Notes: generated by a model not told the origin, from the sequence alone. A stretch of 64,000 nt of DNA from Billgrantia saliphila (GCF_002930105.1 NZ_PJRN01000008.1:124001-188000); one strand, 5' to 3'. Counted from the first letter of the stretch, positions 1-11,838 are shown. A program made the numbers and translations.

Positions 1-36
1 GAGATGAAGCGCCCCATTTTTTCCAAGAGGTTCTGC

Positions 37-1398
37 ATGTCCACACCCAAGGTCGGTTTCGTGTCGCTGGGTTGCCCCAAAGCGCTGGTGGATTCCGAGC
101 GTATCCTGACCCAGTTGCGTACCGAGGGCTACGAGATCGTGCCCAGCTACGACGACGCCGATGTGGTGGTGGTCAACACCTGCGGCTTCATCGACAGCGC
201 CAAGGCCGAGTCGCTGGATGCCATCGGCGAAGCGATTGCCGAAAACGGCAAGGTGATCGTAACCGGTTGCATGGGCGTGGACGAAGGCGCGATTCGCGAC
301 GTCCACCCCAGCGTGCTGGCCGTCACCGGCCCCCAGCAATACGAGCGCGTGGTCGGCGCGGTGCACGAGGCGGCCCCGCGCGACCACCGGCACGACCCGC
401 ACATCGACCTGGTGCCGGCCCAGGGTGTCAAGCTGACGCCGCGCCACTATGCGTACCTGAAGATTTCCGAGGGCTGCAACCACAGCTGCAGCTTCTGCAT
501 CATTCCCTCCATGCGCGGCAAGCTGGCCAGCCGCCCGGTAGGTGACGTACTGCGCGAAGCCGAAGGGCTGGCCAAGGCCGGCGTGAAGGAGCTACTGGTG
601 ATCTCCCAGGACACCAGCGCCTATGGCGTGGATCTGCGCTACGCGCCCGGCGAGTGGCGCGGCCGCGAGGTGAGGACACGCCTCACCGAGCTGTGCGAGG
701 CGCTCTCCGAACTCGGCATCCGCGTTCGCCTGCACTACGTGTACCCCTACCCCCACGTGGACGAGCTGATCCCGCTGATGGCGGCGGGCAAGATCCTGCC
801 CTACCTGGACATCCCCTTCCAGCACGCCAGCCCCAAGGTGCTCAAGGCCATGAAGCGCCCCGCCTTCGAGGATCGGACGCTCGAGCGCATCAAGCGCTGG
901 CGTGAAATATGCCCCGAGCTGACCATTCGCTCCACCTTCATCGTCGGTTTTCCCGGCGAGACCGAAGAGGATTTCCAGTACCTGCTCGACTGGCTGAGCG
1001 AGGCCCAGCTCGACCGCGTAGGCTGCTTCCAGTACTCGCCGGTGGAAGGCGCGCCAGCCAACGAACTGGGCCTGGAAACGGTGCCGGACGAGGTGAAGCA
1101 GGAGCGCTGGGAGCGCTTCATGGCCCACCAGCAGCAGATCTCCGCCACTCGCCTACAGGGCAAGATCGGCCGCGAGATCGAAGTTTTGGTGGATGAAGCC
1201 GACGAGGAGGGACCGATCGGCCGCAGCGAGGCCGATGCCCCCGAGATCGACGGCATGGTGTTCCTGGAGTCGGCACGCACGCTGCGCCCCGGCGACGTGG
1301 TTCGAGCCAGGGTGACGAACGCCGACGAGTACGACTTATGGGCGGAGGTGATCGAGGAGAGCCAGCCGGTGAAGTTCCTGGATTACTACTCGGCTTAG
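37..1398 (+). CDS. rimO: Ribosomal protein S12 methylthiotransferase RimO
   Basis: Radical-SAM enzyme that adds a methylthio group to an aspartate of ribosomal protein S12. From the chosen ATG the protein has 453 residues, normal for RimO. The N-terminal UPF0004 domain starts with [15 protein letters not shown] and has further cysteines in NTCGF and TGCMG. The radical-SAM CxxxCxxC motif is in [11 protein letters not shown], and a TRAM-type domain follows at the C-terminus ([11 protein letters not shown] onward). The frame is open from position 4, but the ATG at 37 is preferred because AGAGG lies just upstream and the homology-like part begins there. It converges on rpsA across a shared bidirectional terminator. 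I am sure of the function; MiaB is less likely given the [13 protein letters not shown] start. Confidence 0.95.
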   Translation: MSTPKVGFVSLGCPKALVDSERILTQLRTEGYEIVPSYDDADVVVVNTCGFIDSAKAESLDAIGEAIAENGKVIVTGCMGVDEGAIRDVHPSVLAVTGPQQYERVVGAVHEAAPRDHRHDPHIDLVPAQGVKLTPRHYAYLKISEGCNHSCSFCIIPSMRGKLASRPVGDVLREAEGLAKAGVKELLVISQDTSAYGVDLRYAPGEWRGREVRTRLTELCEALSELGIRVRLHYVYPYPHVDELIPLMAAGKILPYLDIPFQHASPKVLKAMKRPAFEDRTLERIKRWREICPELTIRSTFIVGFPGETEEDFQYLLDWLSEAQLDRVGCFQYSPVEGAPANELGLETVPDEVKQERWERFMAHQQQISATRLQGKIGREIEVLVDEADEEGPIGRSEADAPEIDGMVFLESARTLRPGDVVRARVTNADEYDLWAEVIEESQPVKFLDYYSA

Positions 1399-1415
1399 AG
1401 AAGCAAGCCAGACAT

Positions 1416-1444
1416 AAAAAACGCCACCCTAGGGTGGCGTTTTT
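1416..1444. terminator. Bidirectional rho-independent terminator between rimO and rpsA
   Basis: A perfect palindrome with stem ACGCCACC/GGTGGCGT around CTAG, flanked by A5 on the left and T5 on the right. It can therefore end transcription from both rimO (rightward) and rpsA (leftward). Confidence 0.93.
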
Positions 1445-1495
1445 CTTGGCTCGAAAGCCGGGTTCGAGCTCCGGCAAGCGGAGCTCGAAGGACGA

Positions 1496-3172
1496 TCAGT
1501 CCTGACCCATCTGCTGCTTGATCAGGTCGCCGATGGTGGTCGGGCCACCGGTCTCGACTTCCTGGTCGCGCAGCTTCTTCAGGTTCTGACGCGTGTCGTC
1601 CTGATCCTTGGCCTTGATCGACAGGCTGATCGCGCGGTTCTTGCGATCGACGCCGACGATGCGGGCCTCGACGGTGTCGCCTTCGGTCAGCACGTTGCGC
1701 GCGTCTTCGACGCGATCGGCGCTGATCTCGGACGCCTTGAGCACGGCGACGACGTCAGTGGCCAGCTCGACGTGAGCTTCCTTGGCATCGACCTCGACCA
1801 CACGACCGCTGACCACGGAGCCCTTGTCGTTGACGGACAGGTACTCGGCGACCGGGTCGGTATCGAGCTGCTTGATGCCCAGCGAAATGCGCTCGCGCTC
1901 CGGATCGATGGAAAGAATGACGGCTTCCGCCTCGTCACCCTTCTTGAAGCGACGCACGGCCTCTTCGCCCGGCTCGGACCAGGACAGGTCGGAGAGGTGA
2001 ACCAGACCGTCGATGCCGCCTTCCAGACCGATGAAGATACCGAAGTCGGTGATCGACTTGATGGTACCGGACACGCGGTCGCCCTTGTTGTACTGGGCAT
2101 TGAAGGTTTCCCACGGGTTCGGCGTGCACTGCTTGATACCCAGGGAGATGCGACGACGCTCCTCGTCGATGTCCAGAATCATGACATCCACTTCGTCGCC
2201 GATGTTGACGACCTTGGACGGATGGATGTTCTTGTTAGTCCAGTCCATCTCGGACACGTGGACCAGACCCTCGACGCCCTCTTCCAGCTCGGCGAAGCAG
2301 CCGTAGTCGGTGAGGTTGGTGACGCGAGCCGGCACCACGGTACCCTCGGGGTAGCGGTCCTTGATGTTGACCCACGGATCCTCGCCCAGCTGCTTCAGGC
2401 CCAGGGAGACGCGGTTGCGCTCGCGGTCGAACTTGAGCACCTTGACGTTGATCTCGTCGCCCACGGCCACGATCTCGCTCGGATGCTTGATGCGCTTCCA
2501 GGCCATGTCGGTGATGTGCAGCAGGCCGTCGACGCCGCCGAGGTCGACGAAGGCGCCGTAGTCGGTCAGGTTCTTGACGATACCGGTGATCTGCTGGCCT
2601 TCCTGCAGAGTGGCGAGCAGGGCCTCACGCTCGGCGCTGTTCTCGGCTTCGAGCACGGCGCGGCGGGACACCACCACGTTGTTGCGCTTGGGGTCGAGCT
2701 TGATGACCTTGAAGTCGAGTTCCTTGTGCTCGAGATGCGCGGTGTCGCGCACCGGACGCACGTCGACCAGGGAACCCGGGAGGAATGCACGGATGGAGTC
2801 GATGTCGACGGTGAAGCCGCCCTTGACCTTGCCGTTGATCACACCCTTGACGATCTCTTCCTTCTCGAAGGCCGCTTCCAGCACCTTCCAGGCTTCGGCG
2901 CGCTTGGCCTTCTCGCGCGACAGGCGCGTCTCGCCGAAACCGTCCTCGACGGCTTCCAGGGCGACACTGACTTCGTCGCCAACGGCGATGGTGAGCTCGC
3001 CGTTCTCGTCGCGGAACTGAGCCGCGGGAATCTGTCCTTCGGACTTCAGGCCGGCATTGACGGTGACCCAGTCACCCTCGATGTCGACGACAGTTGCCGT
3101 GACGATGGCGCCCGGCTCCATGTTGATGTCCTGAAGGGACTGTTCAAACAGTTCAGCAAAGCTTTCGCTCAT
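1496..3172 (-). CDS. rpsA: 30S ribosomal protein S1
   Basis: Ribosomal protein S1, which holds mRNA on the 30S subunit. The 558 residues match the bacterial family. Six S1/OB-fold repeats are visible: two divergent ones at the N-terminus (the first near [21 protein letters not shown]), then four clear ones with motifs such as [35 protein letters not shown] and [22 protein letters not shown] lies just before the ATG. It is the last gene of the gyrA-serC-pheA-tyrA/aroA-cmk-rpsA run. The ihfB gene that often follows rpsA in gammaproteobacteria is absent; a terminator and convergent rimO follow instead. The 180 bp between cmk and rpsA suggests rpsA has its own promoter or leader. Confidence 0.97.
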   Translation of the reverse strand: MSESFAELFEQSLQDINMEPGAIVTATVVDIEGDWVTVNAGLKSEGQIPAAQFRDENGELTIAVGDEVSVALEAVEDGFGETRLSREKAKRAEAWKVLEAAFEKEEIVKGVINGKVKGGFTVDIDSIRAFLPGSLVDVRPVRDTAHLEHKELDFKVIKLDPKRNNVVVSRRAVLEAENSAEREALLATLQEGQQITGIVKNLTDYGAFVDLGGVDGLLHITDMAWKRIKHPSEIVAVGDEINVKVLKFDRERNRVSLGLKQLGEDPWVNIKDRYPEGTVVPARVTNLTDYGCFAELEEGVEGLVHVSEMDWTNKNIHPSKVVNIGDEVDVMILDIDEERRRISLGIKQCTPNPWETFNAQYNKGDRVSGTIKSITDFGIFIGLEGGIDGLVHLSDLSWSEPGEEAVRRFKKGDEAEAVILSIDPERERISLGIKQLDTDPVAEYLSVNDKGSVVSGRVVEVDAKEAHVELATDVVAVLKASEISADRVEDARNVLTEGDTVEARIVGVDRKNRAISLSIKAKDQDDTRQNLKKLRDQEVETGGPTTIGDLIKQQMGQD

Positions 3173-3352
3173 GATTTTCCTACGTGATCAACGGTGTTGA
3201 GGCGTTGCCGCCTTCTCCGCACCACCAGCGAGTGCGGGCCTTATTTACCAAACCCCCGGGGATGTTAGCGCTGGTTGGACCTGGCCGGGCTTGCCGAGTT
3301 GGGAAGTTGCCCGACCATGCCATGACATCCATCGAGGGCGCCGCAAGGGAGA

Positions 3353-4039
3353 TCAAGTCTCGGGGACGAGGCCGCGCTCGGCCAGCCACTCCGTCAACCG
3401 TTCCACCACTTCCGGTATACTCAGACGCGTGGTATCCAGCGTTATGGCATCTTCCGCCGGTTTGAGCGGAGCCACGCTGCGCTGCATGTCACGTGCATCG
3501 CGTGCCTGAATTTCCTTCAAAAGACTCGATAGACTAGCATCCACCCCCGCTTCCTGCAACTGGAGGTGGCGCCGTCTGGCACGCTCCTCGGGGCTCGCCG
3601 TGAGGAATACCTTGAGGTCGGCATCGGGGAATACGACGGTGCCCATGTCGCGGCCGTCGGCCACTAGGCCGGGGGCCTGTCGGAAGTCGCGCTGGCGCTG
3701 CAGCAGCGCCTGACGCACGCCATTCAGCCCGGCCACCTGCGACGCCGCATCGCCTACCTGCTCGGTGCGTAACTCACGGCTGACATCGTCGCCTTCCAGC
3801 AGCACCCGGGTGCTCTCGTCCTCCGCCAGAAACACCACATCGAGTTCGGCGGCGAGCCGCGCCAAAGCCGGTTCGTCGTCCAGCGCGATGCCGTGACGCT
3901 TGGCAGCCAACGCCACCAGGCGGTAAAGGGCGCCGCTATCGAGCAGGCGCCAGCCCAGGCGTTCCGCGACCAGACGGCTGATCGTGCCCTTGCCGGCGCC
4001 GCCGGGCCCATCCAGAGTCAGCACCTTGGCTTCGCTCAT
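3353..4039 (-). CDS. cmk: Cytidylate kinase
   Basis: Phosphorylates CMP and dCMP with ATP in pyrimidine nucleotide synthesis. The protein has 228 residues, typical length. The P-loop GPGGAGKGT sits at residues 11-19, followed by [14 protein letters not shown], and [13 protein letters not shown] is the conserved CMP-binding stretch. The start codon overlaps the tyrA-aroA stop in an ATGA arrangement, which indicates translational coupling. rpsA lies downstream, the usual order in gammaproteobacteria. Confidence 0.96.
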   Translation of the reverse strand: MSEAKVLTLDGPGGAGKGTISRLVAERLGWRLLDSGALYRLVALAAKRHGIALDDEPALARLAAELDVVFLAEDESTRVLLEGDDVSRELRTEQVGDAASQVAGLNGVRQALLQRQRDFRQAPGLVADGRDMGTVVFPDADLKVFLTASPEERARRRHLQLQEAGVDASLSSLLKEIQARDARDMQRSVAPLKPAEDAITLDTTRLSIPEVVERLTEWLAERGLVPET

Positions 4040-6333
4040 GCCCCCACCTCTTGCGTCTCCTCGCTCACTCTGAGGCCAACCACCCGTGCGAGTTCCGTGA
4101 AGCCCGGGAACGAGGTGGCGACGTTGGCGCAGTCGTCGATGACGATCTCGTCTCCCGCACGCAGGGAGGCCACCACAAAGGCCATGGCAATACGATGGTC
4201 GCCCAGGCTGTCGATACGCCCCCCGCCGTAGGCTACCTCGCGGTCGCCGGCACCGACGATATCGATACCGTCCTCTACCACGGTGTGCTCGACGCCGATG
4301 ATGGCCAGGCCGTCGGCCATGGCCTGGATGCGATCGGACTCCTTCACGCGCAGCTCCTCGGCGCCGCGAAGGCGGGTCACCCCATTGGCGCTGGCCGCAG
4401 CGATGAACAGCGCCGGGAACTCGTCGATGGCCAGCGGCACCTGGTCGAGGGGTATGTCGATGCCTTTGAGCGGCGTATAGCGAATGTGCAGGTCGGCCAC
4501 CGGTTCGCCGCCCACCTCGCGCTCGTTGGTCAGGCGCAGATCGGCGCCCATCAGCTTGAGGATGTTGATCACGCCGATGCGGGTGGGGTTGATCCCCACG
4601 TGTTCGAGTAGCAGGTTGGAGCCCGGTGTGATGGCCGCCGCTACCAGGAAGAAGGTCGCCGAGGAGATGTCCGCCGGAACGTCGATGGGCGCCGCGGCGA
4701 GCTTGCCGCCACCCTGGAGCCAGCAGGTGTCGCCGTCACGGTGCACCTCATAGCCGAAGCCTGTCAGCATGCGCTCGGTGTGGTCGCGGGTCGGTGCCGG
4801 CTCGCGCACGCGAGTCTCGCCCTCGGCATAGAGCCCGGCGAGCAGCAAGCAGGACTTTACCTGGGCGCTGGCCATGGGCATGTCGTAGGTGATGCCCTTG
4901 AGCTTCTGGCCGCCACGGATCTTCAGCGGCGGACGCCCGCCTTCGGCGGTGTCGATCTTCGCTCCCATCAGTCGCAGCGGGTCGGCCACGCGTCCCATGG
5001 GGCGCTTGGTCAGCGAGGCGTCGCCGATCAGCTCGGTGTCGAAGCCCTGCCCCGCCAGCAGGCCGGCGAACAGGCGCATGGCGGTACCGGCGTTGCCCAC
5101 GTAGAGCGGGCCGGAAGGTGCCTTGAGGCCGTGCATGCCGACGCCATGCACGGTCACCCGCCCTTGGTGCGGCCCTTCGATAGCCACGCCCATTTCGCGA
5201 AATGCCTGCAGGGTGGCCAGACTGTCCTCCCCTTCCAGGAAGCCCTTCACCTCCGTGACCCCTTCGGCCAGGGCGCCGAGCATGATCGAGCGATGGGAGA
5301 TCGACTTGTCGCCGGGCACGCGGATGCGCCCGGCCACGCGCCCGCCGGGAGCGGCGCGGAAGGAGAGCTTGCCTTGTCGTTGCATCTGGTATTCCGCCTG
5401 ATAACTGGTCTGGTTCAGGAGAGAGTCGAAATAGTGCCGGGCATGGCTCGCCCGGTCGAAGGTGGCGAGCATGGCATCGCCGTCGCCGGCCTCCACCGCG
5501 CGGCGCAACCGGCCGAGCCCCGCCTCGAAGTCGTCGAGGGCGGCCAGCACGGCATCGCGGTTGGCGGTGAAGATGTCGCGCCACATCACCGGATCGCTGC
5601 CGGCGATGCGGGTGAAGTCGCGAAAGCCTCCCGCCGCGTAGCGGAAGATATCCAGGCGTTCGTCCTGGCGCGCCAGGGTATCGACCAGCGAGAACGCCAG
5701 CAGATGCGGCAGGTGGCTGGTGCGCGCCAGCACCTGGTCGTGCCGCTCCACCTCCATCTCCAGCACTTCGGCACCGCACACCTGCCACAGCGCCCGCACG
5801 CGAGCGACGGCAGCCGGGGCGGTATCGGCCGCGGGAGTGAGAATGACCTTGTGATTGGCGTAGAGCCGTGGATCTGAGGCCGCCACCCCGCTCTTCTCCG
5901 AGCCGGCGATGGGGTGTCCCAGCACCAGCCCGGCCGGTAGCTCGCCGAAGGCCGCCAGGGCGCAGTCGCGTACCGCGGCCTTGGTGCTGCCCACATCGGT
6001 GATCACCACGCGCGGCGCCGCGCCGCTCACGGCGCCTTTCGGCAGCGCCGCGGCCAGGTCGGCCATCACGCCCCGCATGGCCAGCACCGGCACCGCCAGG
6101 ACGATCAGACTGGCCCCCTCGACGAGCGGCGCCAACCGCGTATCGCCCCCATCGATCAGGCCCATCTGGATGCCGCGCTCGATCTCGGCGGCGTCCGGGT
6201 CGCAAGCAACGATGCTCCGTTCGTGACCGGAGGCGCGCAGCGCGGCGGCCAGCGAACCGCCGATCAACCCCAGGCCGACGATGAGGATGCGCGACTCGGC
6301 CGACGGCTCACCGTGGGCGTTGCCGACCGCCAC
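4036..6333 (-). CDS. tyrA-aroA: Bifunctional prephenate dehydrogenase / EPSP synthase (TyrA-AroA fusion)
   Basis: A 765-residue fusion of two enzymes of aromatic amino acid synthesis. Residues 1 to about 310 form an NAD-dependent prephenate dehydrogenase: the Rossmann motif is [15 protein letters not shown], followed by [11 protein letters not shown]. From about residue 317 (MQRQGKLSF) comes a complete 3-phosphoshikimate 1-carboxyvinyltransferase, with [21 protein letters not shown], and SLGDHRIAM near the end. The start is GTG, two bases after the pheA stop. The fusion is known in Pseudomonas and Halomonas relatives; here the hisC gene that separates pheA from tyrA in Pseudomonas is missing. 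No frameshift is seen at the domain junction. Confidence 0.95.
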   Translation of the reverse strand: MAVGNAHGEPSAESRILIVGLGLIGGSLAAALRASGHERSIVACDPDAAEIERGIQMGLIDGGDTRLAPLVEGASLIVLAVPVLAMRGVMADLAAALPKGAVSGAAPRVVITDVGSTKAAVRDCALAAFGELPAGLVLGHPIAGSEKSGVAASDPRLYANHKVILTPAADTAPAAVARVRALWQVCGAEVLEMEVERHDQVLARTSHLPHLLAFSLVDTLARQDERLDIFRYAAGGFRDFTRIAGSDPVMWRDIFTANRDAVLAALDDFEAGLGRLRRAVEAGDGDAMLATFDRASHARHYFDSLLNQTSYQAEYQMQRQGKLSFRAAPGGRVAGRIRVPGDKSISHRSIMLGALAEGVTEVKGFLEGEDSLATLQAFREMGVAIEGPHQGRVTVHGVGMHGLKAPSGPLYVGNAGTAMRLFAGLLAGQGFDTELIGDASLTKRPMGRVADPLRLMGAKIDTAEGGRPPLKIRGGQKLKGITYDMPMASAQVKSCLLLAGLYAEGETRVREPAPTRDHTERMLTGFGYEVHRDGDTCWLQGGGKLAAAPIDVPADISSATFFLVAAAITPGSNLLLEHVGINPTRIGVINILKLMGADLRLTNEREVGGEPVADLHIRYTPLKGIDIPLDQVPLAIDEFPALFIAAASANGVTRLRGAEELRVKESDRIQAMADGLAIIGVEHTVVEDGIDIVGAGDREVAYGGGRIDSLGDHRIAMAFVVASLRAGDEIVIDDCANVATSFPGFTELARVVGLRVSEETQEVGA

Positions 6334-6335
6334 GC

Positions 6336-7424
6336 CTACAGCACGCCCACGGGGTAGGAGCCGAGCACCTTCACTTCGGAGGCGCGCAGGCGCACTTCCT
6401 CGAGTACGGCGGCGACTCGCGGCTCATCCACGTGGCCCTTGAAGTCGATGAAGAAGACGTAGTTCCACACACCGGTGCGCGAGGGGCGCGTTTCCAGGCG
6501 CGTGAGGTCGATCTGGTGCCGATGGAACGGCTCCAGAAGGTCGTGCAGAGCGCCGGGCTGGTTGCGCATGGCCACCACGATCGAGGTCTTGTCCTCGCCG
6601 GACATCGGCACGTGCTGGCTGCCGATGATCAGGAAGCGCGTGGAGTTGTCGGGGCGATCTTCGATCTTCTCGGCGATCTTCTCGAGACCGTAGAGCTTGG
6701 CCGCCATGTCGCCGGCGATGGCCGCACTGTGCCACTCGCTCTTGACCAGTCTTGCCGCCTCGGCGTTGGACGAGACCGGCACCCGCTCGGCACGTGGAAA
6801 ATGCGCATCGAGCCACTTGCGACACTGTGCCAGCGACTGCGGATGCGAGTAGATGCGCGAGATCTTGTCACGCAGGGTGGTGTCGGCGATCAACAGGTGA
6901 TGGTGAATGCGCAGCACCACTTCACCGCAGATGTGGATCGAGGAGTCGATGAAGGAATCCAGGGTGTGGCTGACCACGCCCTCGGTGGAGTTCTCCACCG
7001 GCACCACGCCGTAGTTGACGGCCCCCGCCTCGACCTCGCGAAAGACCTCGTCGATGGCCGCCATGGGCATGCTGACCGCGCTGTGACCGAAGTGCTTGAG
7101 CGCCGCCTGCTGGGTGAAGGTGCCTTCCGGCCCGAGATAAGCCACCTTGGTCGGCTGTTCCAGTGCCAGGCAGGCGGACATGATCTCGCGGAACAGCCGC
7201 GCCATCTCCTCGCTGTTGAGCGGCCCGGGGTTGAGCTCCATGATACGACGCAACACCTGGGCTTCGCGCTCGGGGCGGTAGAAGACGGCGCTCGGGTCGC
7301 TCTGGGTCTTGACCTCGGCGACTCGCTTGGCGCACTCCGCGCGGGCGCTGATCAGGCGCAGGATTTCGTTGTCCAGATCGTCGATGCGTTCGCGCAGCGA
7401 GTCGAGGTTGGGGGTATCGGTCAT
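6336..7424 (-). CDS. pheA: Chorismate mutase / prephenate dehydratase (P-protein)
   Basis: Bifunctional enzyme that turns chorismate into prephenate and then phenylpyruvate for phenylalanine synthesis. Of the 362 residues, the first 90 or so are an AroQ chorismate mutase (LRERIDDLDNEILRLISAR). The dehydratase begins at VAYLGPEGTFTQQAA and includes VPVENSTEGVV and NSTRFLII. The C-terminus is an ACT domain with LETRPSRTG, the Phe-binding motif for feedback inhibition. Four bases separate it from serC and two from tyrA-aroA, so it lies inside the operon. Confidence 0.96.
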   Translation of the reverse strand: MTDTPNLDSLRERIDDLDNEILRLISARAECAKRVAEVKTQSDPSAVFYRPEREAQVLRRIMELNPGPLNSEEMARLFREIMSACLALEQPTKVAYLGPEGTFTQQAALKHFGHSAVSMPMAAIDEVFREVEAGAVNYGVVPVENSTEGVVSHTLDSFIDSSIHICGEVVLRIHHHLLIADTTLRDKISRIYSHPQSLAQCRKWLDAHFPRAERVPVSSNAEAARLVKSEWHSAAIAGDMAAKLYGLEKIAEKIEDRPDNSTRFLIIGSQHVPMSGEDKTSIVVAMRNQPGALHDLLEPFHRHQIDLTRLETRPSRTGVWNYVFFIDFKGHVDEPRVAAVLEEVRLRASEVKVLGSYPVGVL

Positions 7425-7428
7425 GGGC

Positions 7429-8514
7429 TTATCCCCTGCGTTGCTCGAAGTCGGCCATGAATGCGATCAGCGCCTCGACCGCTGCCTCGGGCACGGCGTT
7501 GTACAGGCTCGCCCGCATGCCGCCGACACTACGATGCCCCTTGAGGTTGAGCAGCCCGGCCTCCTCGGCCTCGGCCAGGAACGGCTTGTCGAGCCGCTCG
7601 TCGGCCAGCACGAAGGGCACGTTCATGCGCGAACGGTTGTGTCTGGCGATCGGATTGGAGTAGAGCCCGCTTTCGTCGATGTAGGCATACAGCCGCGCTG
7701 CCTTGCGTGCGTTCAGCGCATCCATCGCCTCCAGGCCGCCAATGTCGTGCTTGAGCCACTGGAACACCAGACCCGCCAGGTACCAGGCATAGGTGGGTGG
7801 CGTATTGACCATGGAGCCCGCGTCGGCCATGGCGCGATAGTCGAAGAGGCTGGGCATGCGTTCGCAGCGCCGGTCGAGCAGATCGTCGCGCACCAGCACC
7901 AGGGTCAGGCCGGCGGGACCGATGTTCTTTTGCGCACCGGCATAGATCACGCCGAAGCGCGACACGTCGAGCGGCCCCGACAGGATGCTCGACGAATAGT
8001 CGCACACCAGCGGCACATCGACATCGGGGATATAGTCGAACTCGAGCCCGCCGATGGTCTCGTTGGCGGTGTAGTGCAGGTAGACGGCATCATCCGACAG
8101 CGCCAGGTCGGCCTGGGCGGGCACTTCGGTATGGCCGCTGGCTTCGCTGGACCCCGCCACGTGCACCCCAAAGCCCAACTGCTTCGCTTCCGCCTGCGCC
8201 TTCTTGCCCCAGATCCCGGTATAGACGAAGTTGGCACTGCCGCCCCGCCCCAGCAGGTTCATGGGCACCATGGAGAACTGCAGGCTGGCACCGCCCTGCA
8301 GGAACAGGACCCTGTAGTTCTCGGGAACATCGAGCAGCTCGCGCAGGTCGGCCTCGGCCTGCTCGGCGATGGCCACGAACTCGGGCGAGCGGTGGCTCAT
8401 CTCCATGACCGAGAGCCCGCGCCCGTGATAGTCGAGCATCTCTTCCCGCACCCTCTCGAGCACCGCGGTGGGCAGCGCCGCGGGACCGGCGCAGAAGTTA
8501 TAGTGGCGTGTCAT
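7429..8514 (-). CDS. serC: Phosphoserine aminotransferase
   Basis: PLP-dependent transaminase of serine and pyridoxine synthesis. The 361 residues match SerC. It opens with NFCAGPAALP, has GGASLQFSMVPMNLL for phosphate and cofactor contacts, and the PLP lysine is in AGAQKNIGPAGL. HNRSRMNVPF and HRSVGGMRASLYNA are typical C-terminal motifs. It lies 17 bases after gyrA and 4 bases before pheA, in the same operon. Confidence 0.96.
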   Translation of the reverse strand: MTRHYNFCAGPAALPTAVLERVREEMLDYHGRGLSVMEMSHRSPEFVAIAEQAEADLRELLDVPENYRVLFLQGGASLQFSMVPMNLLGRGGSANFVYTGIWGKKAQAEAKQLGFGVHVAGSSEASGHTEVPAQADLALSDDAVYLHYTANETIGGLEFDYIPDVDVPLVCDYSSSILSGPLDVSRFGVIYAGAQKNIGPAGLTLVLVRDDLLDRRCERMPSLFDYRAMADAGSMVNTPPTYAWYLAGLVFQWLKHDIGGLEAMDALNARKAARLYAYIDESGLYSNPIARHNRSRMNVPFVLADERLDKPFLAEAEEAGLLNLKGHRSVGGMRASLYNAVPEAAVEALIAFMADFEQRRG

Positions 8515-8531
8515 CAGCGTGGTGTTCCGTT

Positions 8532-11246
8532 TCAGGATTCTTCGTTCTCGTCGGCCGCGCCCTGCTCTGACGAATCAGTAGCCTCGGACTGTGCTGCCCC
8601 CTCCGACTCGCCTTCGATGGCTTCGCTGTCGTCCGCCTCCGGCTCGTCGATGCGCACGGTCTTGACCAGCTTCTCGTCGTTGCCCAGGCGGATCAACATC
8701 ACGCCCTGGGTGTTGCGCGAGGTGATCGACACCTCGTCGACGCGAGTACGTACCAGCGTGCCCCGGTCGGTGATCAGCATCATCTCGTCGGCTGAGTAGA
8801 CCTGCATGCCGGCCACAAGGGCGCCGTTGCGCTCGCTTGTCTGCATGGCGATCACGCCCTGGCCGCCACGCCCGCGCAGCGGGAACTCCTCGAGCCGAGT
8901 GCGCTTGCCGTAGCCGTTCTCGGAGGCGGTGAGGATATAGATCTGCCCACCGTTGCCGTTCTCCAGGGCCGCATTCTCTTCGCCCTCCGCGTCATTGTCG
9001 GCATTGGCATCGATCTGCTGGCTCTGGGGAATGATCAGGCTGATCACCTCGGCGCCGCCCAGCAGGCGCATGCCACGCACGCCGCGAGCGGTGCGCCCCA
9101 TGGCGCGCACGGTGGTCTCCTCGAAGCGGATCGCCTTGCCGTTGGAAGAAAGCAGCATCGCATGATCGTTGCCCGACGTGATGGCGGCGCCCACCAGACG
9201 ATCGTCCTCTTCGATATCGATGGCGATCAGGCCGACGCTACGCGGCCGCGAGAACTGGTCGAGGCTGGTGCGCTTGACGGTGCCCTTGGCGGTGGCGAAG
9301 AAGATGTAGCAGTCGGGGCTGTAGTCGCGCACCGGCAGGATGGCGTTGATCGACTCGCCCTCGTCCAGCGGCAGCAAATTGACCAGCGGCTTGCCGCGCG
9401 ACCCGCGACTGGCCACCGGCATCTCGTAGACCTTGAGCCAGTAGACCTTGCCCTTGTTGGAGAAGAGCAACACGGTGTCGTGGGTCGAAGCCACCAGCAG
9501 ATGCTCGATGACGTCCTCGTCCTTCATGGCGGTGGCGGACTTGCCGCGACCGCCGCGACGCTGGGCCTGGTAGTCGGAAAGCGGCTGGGTCTTGGCGTAG
9601 CCGGTCCGCGAAACCGTGACCACCATGTCCTCTTCGGCGATCAGATCCTCCATGGAGAGGTCGAGGTGGCTGGCCTGGATCTCGGTACGCCGCGGATCGC
9701 TGAACTGATCGCGCACGGCGGTGAGTTCTTCGCGGATCACCTCGAGCAGTCGCTCGCTGGAGGCCAGGATCGCGGAGAGCTCGGCGATCTTCTCGAGAAT
9801 ACCGAGGTACTCGTCGAGCAGCTTCTCGGTCTCGAGCCCGGTCAGGCGATGCAGGCGCAGCTCGAGGATGGCCTGAGCCTGGGCCGGCGAGAGGCGGTAC
9901 TCGGTGCCGGTGGTGTTGAGACCGAAGCCCTCTTCGAGCTCCTCGGGCTTGCACGAGGTGGCACCGGCGCGCTCGAGCATGGCGGTGACCTGCCCGGGCT
10001 GCCATACCTTGTCGAGCAGCTTTTCCTTGGCCTCAGCGGCACTCGGCGAGGCCTTGATCAGTTCGATCACCTCGTCGATGTTGGAAATGGCCACGGCCAG
10101 GCCTTCCAAAATATGGCCGCGCTCGCGAGCCTTCTTCAGTTCGTACAGGGTGCGCCGGGTGACGACCTCGCGGCGGTGACGAATGAAGGCCTCGAGAATC
10201 TCCTTGATATTGAGGATCTTGGGCTGGCCGTCCTCGATCGCGACCATGTTGATACCGAAGACGTTCTGCAGCTGGGTCTGGGCGAAGAGGTTGTTGACCA
10301 CGACCTCACCGGATTCGCCTCGCTTGACCTCGATCACCACGCGCAGGCCGTCCTTGTCGGACTCGTCGCGCAGCTCGGCGATGCCCTCGATCTTCTTGTC
10401 CTTGACCAGCTCGGCGATCTTCTCGATCAGCCGCGCCTTGTTCACCTGGTAAGGCAGCTCGGTGACGATGATGTGGTCGCGGCCGGTCTTGTCGTCGTGC
10501 TCGATGGTGTGTCGGGCGCGTACGTAGATGCGCCCGCGCCCGGTGCGGTAGGCCTCGAGGATGCCGGCACGCCCGTTGATGATGCCCGCGGTGGGGAAGT
10601 CGGGCCCGGAGATGTACTCCATGAGATCGTCGACGGTCAGGGTGTAGTCGTCGATCAACGCCAGGCAACCATCGATCACTTCGCCCATGTTGTGCGGCGG
10701 GATATTGGTGGCCATGCCCACCGCGATGCCCGAGGAGCCGTTGATCAGCAGGTTGGGCACCTTGGTCGGCAGCACGTCGGGAATGCGCTCGGTGCCGTCG
10801 TAGTTGTCGACCCAGTCGACCGTATCCTTGTCGAGGTCGGCCAGCAGCTCGTGGGCGAGCCGGGCCATGCGCACCTCGGTGTAACGCATGGCCGCGGCGC
10901 TGTCGCCGTCGATGGAACCGAAGTTGCCCTGGCCGTCGACCAGCACGTGGCGCATGGAGAAGTCCTGTGCCATGCGCACGATGGTGTCGTAGACCGCGCT
11001 ATCACCGTGTGGGTGATACTTACCAATGACATCGCCCACTACACGGGCCGATTTCTTGTAGGCCTTGTTCCAGTCGTTGCCGAGTTCGTGCATGGCGAAC
11101 AGTACGCGCCGGTGTACCGGCTTGAGACCGTCCCGCACGTCCGGCAGCGCCCGGCCGATGATCACGCTCATCGCGTAGTCGAGATACGATTGCTTGAGTT
11201 CGTCCTCGATATTGACTGGCAGAATCTCTCTGGCGATGTCACCCAT
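8532..11246 (-). CDS. gyrA: DNA gyrase subunit A
   Basis: Breaks and rejoins DNA in gyrase. I place the start at the ATG of [16 protein letters not shown], giving 904 residues; the frame is open 19 codons further but those residues are not family-like. The catalytic tyrosine is in [10 protein letters not shown]. The quinolone-resistance-determining region reads [17 protein letters not shown], with the serine and aspartate corresponding to E. coli Ser83 and Asp87 unchanged. The C-terminal beta-propeller contains the GyrA box QRRGGRGK, and the protein ends in an acidic tail rich in E, D, S and A. It heads the operon ending at rpsA. Confidence 0.97.
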   Translation of the reverse strand: MGDIAREILPVNIEDELKQSYLDYAMSVIIGRALPDVRDGLKPVHRRVLFAMHELGNDWNKAYKKSARVVGDVIGKYHPHGDSAVYDTIVRMAQDFSMRHVLVDGQGNFGSIDGDSAAAMRYTEVRMARLAHELLADLDKDTVDWVDNYDGTERIPDVLPTKVPNLLINGSSGIAVGMATNIPPHNMGEVIDGCLALIDDYTLTVDDLMEYISGPDFPTAGIINGRAGILEAYRTGRGRIYVRARHTIEHDDKTGRDHIIVTELPYQVNKARLIEKIAELVKDKKIEGIAELRDESDKDGLRVVIEVKRGESGEVVVNNLFAQTQLQNVFGINMVAIEDGQPKILNIKEILEAFIRHRREVVTRRTLYELKKARERGHILEGLAVAISNIDEVIELIKASPSAAEAKEKLLDKVWQPGQVTAMLERAGATSCKPEELEEGFGLNTTGTEYRLSPAQAQAILELRLHRLTGLETEKLLDEYLGILEKIAELSAILASSERLLEVIREELTAVRDQFSDPRRTEIQASHLDLSMEDLIAEEDMVVTVSRTGYAKTQPLSDYQAQRRGGRGKSATAMKDEDVIEHLLVASTHDTVLLFSNKGKVYWLKVYEMPVASRGSRGKPLVNLLPLDEGESINAILPVRDYSPDCYIFFATAKGTVKRTSLDQFSRPRSVGLIAIDIEEDDRLVGAAITSGNDHAMLLSSNGKAIRFEETTVRAMGRTARGVRGMRLLGGAEVISLIIPQSQQIDANADNDAEGEENAALENGNGGQIYILTASENGYGKRTRLEEFPLRGRGGQGVIAMQTSERNGALVAGMQVYSADEMMLITDRGTLVRTRVDEVSITSRNTQGVMLIRLGNDEKLVKTVRIDEPEADDSEAIEGESEGAAQSEATDSSEQGAADENEES

Positions 11247-11399
11247 GGGTTGTCGAATCCTTTGCGCTACAAGCGGATTGGCGCGTCGCGTGCGACGCGC
11301 CATTGCAGCCTGCCATCATACCACTCTGACGGGCACAAAGGCAGCGTGCGGGACAGCGCAAGGAAAGCCTGGACAGGGCCGGGCAGATGGTGCTGTGGC

Positions 11400-11828
11400 T
11401 TAATCTTGCTTGGGCAGCACCAACGGCTCCAGCGCTTGGCGGATCTCCCCTTCGATGGCCATGGATTGCTGGGCGCGAACGTCGAGCAGGACGAAAGTGA
11501 GGTCGGCATCGGTCACCAGCCTTGCGTCGCTCAGACGGCGGATCTGCTGGTACATGCGTGCGCTGCGGCTACCGAGTTCGGCCACCTGGGTGAGCACTTC
11601 GAGGTCGTCGCCCGCCACGGCGGCCAGGCGGTAGTTGATGTTGAGGTTCACCGCCACCAGCGCCGGGTTACCGGAAGCGAAGTGACGGGCGAGATCCGGA
11701 CGGTCGTCGAAGTAGCCCCAGCGCCCCTCTTCGAAGAACTCGAGATAGCGTGCGTTGTTGACGTGGCCGTAGCCATCGAGATGATAGCCGCGCACGCGCA
11801 GAGTGACGCGGGAAATACGAGCATCCAC
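11400..11828 (-). CDS. Acyl-CoA thioesterase, hotdog (4HBT/YbgC-like) family
   Basis: Small hotdog-fold thioesterase, expected to hydrolyse acyl-CoA in the cytoplasm; the substrate cannot be told from sequence. The YbgC-type active-site region is HLDGYGHVNNARYLEFFEEG, with the catalytic Asp before GHVNN. I chose the GTG at 11828 (142 residues) because GGGAGAG lies at the right distance upstream. The ATG at 11858 in the same frame has no ribosome binding site and falls inside one of three direct repeats that look regulatory. It is transcribed toward gyrA and divergently from rdgC. Confidence 0.8.
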   Translation of the reverse strand: MDARISRVTLRVRGYHLDGYGHVNNARYLEFFEEGRWGYFDDRPDLARHFASGNPALVAVNLNINYRLAAVAGDDLEVLTQVAELGSRSARMYQQIRRLSDARLVTDADLTFVLLDVRAQQSMAIEGEIRQALEPLVLPKQD

Positions 11829-11838
11829 TTTAACTCTC

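Noticed and set aside
1772..3187. Long open frame of 471 codons on the plus strand opposite rpsA
   Set aside because: It is an antisense shadow of a GC-rich, codon-biased gene; rpsA on the other strand has full S1 repeats.
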